Shown piece by piece: positions 60,881 through 64,000 of a DNA stretch of 64,000 bases (positions within the stretch are counted from its first letter, which is position 1; each line of letters begins with the position of its first letter). The DNA comes from Drosophila pseudoobscura. Its lineage: Eukaryota; Arthropoda; Insecta; Diptera; Drosophilidae. The notes under the pieces are model-generated. The model was not told the origin of the DNA, searched no databases, and was given only the letters and a program-made list of their open reading frames with translations. The translations under genes were made by a program, and so were the position numbers. The stretch is from positions 12,295,501 through 12,359,500 of the forward strand of contig NC_046680.1 in NCBI RefSeq assembly GCF_009870125.1. The letters run 5' to 3'.

Positions 60881-60901
60881 TACGATGGTAACTATTATGT
60901 T

Positions 60902-61300
60902 TAAACCCTGTTTTAGTTAAAATTCAATAAAAGCAAGGACTAAAAACTAACCAATTTTGTAGAAAATTTATTCATCAATGGCCTAAAATTATGTGGGCAA
61001 TACTAAGGGTTTTAGTTTGCCAGAATTATTCAACGGAATCTCTAAATTGAGCAATATGAGCGACTATCCTTTTTTGTTTTGACCTATTTCGCTAAAACCT
61101 TTTTTTGTTTGACCTATTTCGCTAAAACCTTTTCTAGGCAAAATGCAATAAATGCAAGTATTAAGAATAAGCCGGTCAAGTAGAAAATATATTCATTAAT
61201 TGGATAAAACTATGTGGGCATGGCTAAATGTTCTTTATAGCTAATAATATTCGACCGAACATCAAAATTTAGGATATGGTTTCCAATCCTTGACGGAGAA
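60902..61300. repeat. diverged tandem duplication, about 223 bp per unit
   Basis: Unit 1 (60902-61124) and unit 2 (61125 to about 61300) share blocks in order: CAATAAA-GCAAG, GTAGAAAAT-TATTCAT, TATGTGGGCA, and a CAATCCTT/CTATCCTT end. A second, younger direct repeat of about 30 bp (61069-61099 and 61099-61129; core GACCTATTTCGCTAAAACC) sits at the junction. Confidence 0.75.
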
Positions 61301-61472
61301 CGATTAACCCATTGTATACCAAGAGGGTATTTTAATAAACCACCGAAAACAGGGAAAATGTATATTTTTAACGAAGTTCGGGTGAAAGATATCGTGGTTT
61401 TCCTTGAAGTAAAGAGGGAAGATCTACAAGGATAATTTACAAACAGTATTATATTCGGCTGTTTACCTCAAG

Positions 61473-61502
61473 TTAAAAAGAGGGGGCTTAAGTGGGCTAA
61501 GT
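61473..61502 (-). promoter_or_regulatory. shared promoter element, copy 3 (rig)
   Basis: Reverse complement of the element at 56835: reads ACTTAGCCCACTTAAGCC then CCCTCTTTTTAA on the minus strand. It lies about 100 bp before the rig start codon, in the same orientation relative to its gene as copy 1 is to DMAP1. Confidence 0.6.
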
Positions 61503-61598
61503 ACTCTTAAGCAGAGGAAAACAAGCGCACAATTTGTATTTCACAAAAAACTCCGCGTAATTGCAATCAAATGCACAGTGTTATTTCATCAAAATAAT

Positions 61599-64000
61599 AT
61601 GTATTCAGAGTTAATTTATCACAATGTTCCAACTCCGCCGGCAACGAACATACCGCTGGCGGTTGCAGCACCAGACGGCGGCTTCCTGTATGCCGGCGTA
61701 CGCAGCATAAACTACATATCAGCACAGCCGGCAGATGCTGCAGAGAAGTCGCAAGTTAAAATCATGTCCACGCGCTTCAACATCATTGCACTCGATGTCA
61801 GTCCCATGTGGGGTAAGGGGAGACAGCCATTTGCCATAGTTGGCGACGATCTGAGTGTGCAAGTGTGGGACTGCATGGTGGGCGGGGCTGTCAGCGGCCA
61901 CAAGGCGCATCAACATCAGCACGAGGCCCGCAATTTCAGAGGAAGCCGTCCCTTTGAAACTGCCGTTCTAATGAGCTACATGAGCAACGGCAATATACTT
62001 TCGATAGATGCCAGTGATTTGGTCATCTACTGTGTGGCCTCCAACACCTTTTGCCGTCGTCCCACATTCATTCCGTCGCGCAATCACCACCCCGAAGTCC
62101 TGCGCTGCTCTCCCTACAACGACAACGTATTTGCTTTGGGCACGACGTTGGGAGCTGTGTTAGTTTGCGATTTGCTCAAGATGAGTATCGTTTATAAATT
62201 CAATGGCCATAAGAACTGTATCAATGGATTGGCATGGCGGCAGGTATCTCTCCCCTTCGAAGAGGAAAAGTTGAATCTCGATACGTTGTCCTCGCGAGCT
62301 GAGCAGTGGCGCAGTCGCAAAGAAGATGAGGTAGCCGAAGCCTCTTCCAAACCAAAACCCAAACCCCCTCCGCTGGTCAAGTCCAAGCCAGCCGAATCCG
62401 ATGATCCGTTTGACATTTACAACTTTGATCATCTGGAATGCGAGTTCGGCGCGCCAGTAGACGCCCACCGCAAGTCATCCGACGATTGCGGTGACGACTT
62501 TGTTGGCCTGGAGAAGCCCGCAGGGGCCGCTGCCCTCGATTTTGTGGAGGCCTGTGAGAGCATTAAAGCGGATATAATGGCTAATCGCTCGGAGGCGGTT
62601 GGCGGTGTGGAGGTCACTTTAGACGACTGCCAGCCCACAAAACCAACTGGTCCCCTCAGCGATGCCAGCAACATAAGCAACAATGACAGCGCAACAAGCA
62701 ACTATCAGAATGCCGCCCTGCCCAGCGATTCCACCGAAGGCAGTCTGGAGGTTATCCAATACAGCTCCTCCAGCGACGATGCCGTGATCGTCGATGGCGA
62801 TGCAGCCAAGCCGAAACGAGAGGTGCTGCATCACATCTATCACCGGGCCGAAGTGCACGCTCCCGAGACATCTCAAATTCAAATGAATCCCGAGCCTGAT
62901 TTAAAAACCGCATTGGTTGAGGAGAGCAGTACCGAGTCGATTATTTCGAGTTCCATAAACTCGTCCATTCGCCCAGACATTCTCCTGGTCTCCGTTGATG
63001 CCGAAGAGGTGGTGATGATCTGGAATACAAACACGGGCGCACATGCCGGCAAGAACTACAGCAGTGGCAAGTCAACAGGTGAGCTCCATATGAAAAACAC
63101 AGCCCTAGACCATCTTCATCCCTAGATATCTTTACAGATCAGTATTGCAGTGTCATGTGGCTAAATGACCGCACCATTGTCTCCCTGGGTCGGCATCAGT
63201 TGTCCTTCTGGTCACTGGTGTACGATCGAAAAATGCTTCGCTACAAGATCAACAAGGACAAGGAGCACAAGTGTGGCACAAAGGACATACTATCTTTTGC
63301 CACTAAATGCAGCAAACAGCAGCTATGGGTGTGCAGAAACAATCGCACGACCGGACTGATGGATCCCCTCACTGGCCACATAATCACCAACTACAGCTCA
63401 TTGGTCTTTGGAGTGCGGGCCATGGTCGAGTGTCCGGATGATATGAACAAGTAACCCATCAAGCTTACTTATCAATTTTCTTTATATGAAACTAATTTAC
63501 CGCTACTTCGCTCTCCAGAATCGCTCTGGGATGTTCGGACCGTCGCGTGGCCTTCTTTGATCTGTCTAAACTGGCCACGAACGGCACGGCCATCACTACT
63601 AGCCATATTGGTAGCAACGTCTACTCCCTGGCTTGGAGTCCCGACTGCTTGCAACTCGCCTGCGGCACCTACGAGGGATCTGTGAGTTTTTACTTTGACT
63701 TTAATCGAGAGTACATAAATTAATCAACGTTACAAAATAGGTGGCGATTCTCGACGTGGAGACCATGAAAGTGAAAAGAACCATTCAAGGGCCCCAAAAG
63801 AAAGAAGTCTACAGTTTGGTGTGGCAGGAAAACTACATCTACTTTGTTGTGAATCGCAAGCTTTGCTTCGTTGATTTAAGCCGGCCCAAAACAGGTGAGT
63901 TAGAAGCTCTTCTCAGCATCGCTTCTCATTTGTGCTGTCGTGTGTTGTAGGTCTGGTTCTGGGCATTGCGCTGGCCATAGCTGATGTTTGTCTGGGCATC
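61599..64000 (+). CDS. rig: Rigor mortis/Gemin5-like WD40 protein (3' end beyond window)
   Basis: Rigor mortis is the fly Gemin5-type WD-repeat protein, known as a co-factor in ecdysone-receptor signalling and part of the SMN complex. Visible exons: 61599-63078, 63138-63450, 63519-63681, 63741-63894 and 63951 to the window end, all joins in frame, about 720 residues so far; the rest lies beyond 64000. The open frame extends upstream to a GTG at 61578, but the first ATG is 61599 (MYSELIYHNVPTPPATNIPL). WD40-like blades are visible: FAIVGDDLSVQVWDC, NVFALGTTLGAVLVCDL, FNGHKNCINGLAW, TIVSLGRHQLSFWSL, IALGCSDRRVAFFDL and VYSLAWSPDCLQLACGTYEGS. A long acidic, Ser-rich insert (about residues 225-455) interrupts the first propeller. 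Confidence 0.9.

Larger units (their letters stand above)
60881..61598. other. repeat-bearing rig promoter region
   Basis: AT-rich, with a diverged tandem duplication (60902-61300), a nested 30-bp repeat, and a third copy of the shared promoter element. No coding exon. Confidence 0.6.

Noticed and set aside
1-64000. CRISPR array, prokaryotic defence system, tRNA or rRNA genes, intact transposon
   Set aside because: No spaced identical repeats, no bacterial-type genes and no tRNA box motifs noticed; there are no long terminal repeats or transposase/reverse-transcriptase frames. The window is ordinary fly DNA.

Overview
The window is nuclear DNA from a Drosophila fly. Genes have short introns (about 55 to 90 bp) with GT-AG ends, long non-coding stretches carry CA, CAG and GA microsatellites, and the protein set is fly-specific: a gustatory receptor, Exuperantia, Rigor mortis/Gemin5 and small Maf. 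The recognised genes (Gr57a, galla-1, exu, Fem-1, Lrt, two lysozymes, DMAP1, the Pol III subunit/YrdC pair, an IMP2-like peptidase, maf-S, rig) are ones I recall from D. melanogaster 2R section 57A-B (Muller element C), so this looks like the orthologous block. Exu differs clearly from the melanogaster protein as I recall it, which suggests another species, perhaps of the obscura group. Species and synteny are inferences from memory.

Layout. 1-12 kb is mostly non-coding, with a doubtful small coding stretch near 3.1-3.6 kb and two tandem paralogous genes for small secreted proteins (5.6-7.05 kb, minus strand). The receptor Gr57a lies at 12.1-13.5 kb. A gene-poor region of about 16 kb follows. 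galla-1 (minus) and exu (plus) are divergent at 29.4-33.0 kb. Fem-1 (plus) occupies 34.1-38.3 kb, followed on the minus strand by a single-pass membrane protein with a PPxY tail (38.95-39.7 kb) and the leucine-rich-repeat membrane protein Lrt (40.8-43.5 kb). Two lysozyme-family genes (44.2-44.8 and 46.3-47.0 kb, plus) have lost the catalytic Asp. 47-55 kb is non-coding.

The right end is a dense housekeeping cluster: DMAP1 (minus), an RNA polymerase III subunit and a YrdC tRNA-modification enzyme joined by an overlapping TAATG stop/start (plus), a mitochondrial inner-membrane peptidase (minus), maf-S (minus), a broken LRP5/6 (arrow)-like fragment, and the 5' part of rigor mortis (plus, cut by the window end).

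Most interesting points: one 33-bp element recurs next to the starts of DMAP1, the Pol III/YrdC unit and rig; the YrdC start codon overlaps the Pol III subunit stop codon; both lysozymes lack the second catalytic acid; the two small secreted proteins form a family I do not recognise; an internally deleted arrow-like pseudogene lies beside a tandem duplication; and Fem-1 appears to have an alternative first coding exon. I saw no bacterial-type system, CRISPR array, tRNA, rRNA or intact transposable element.
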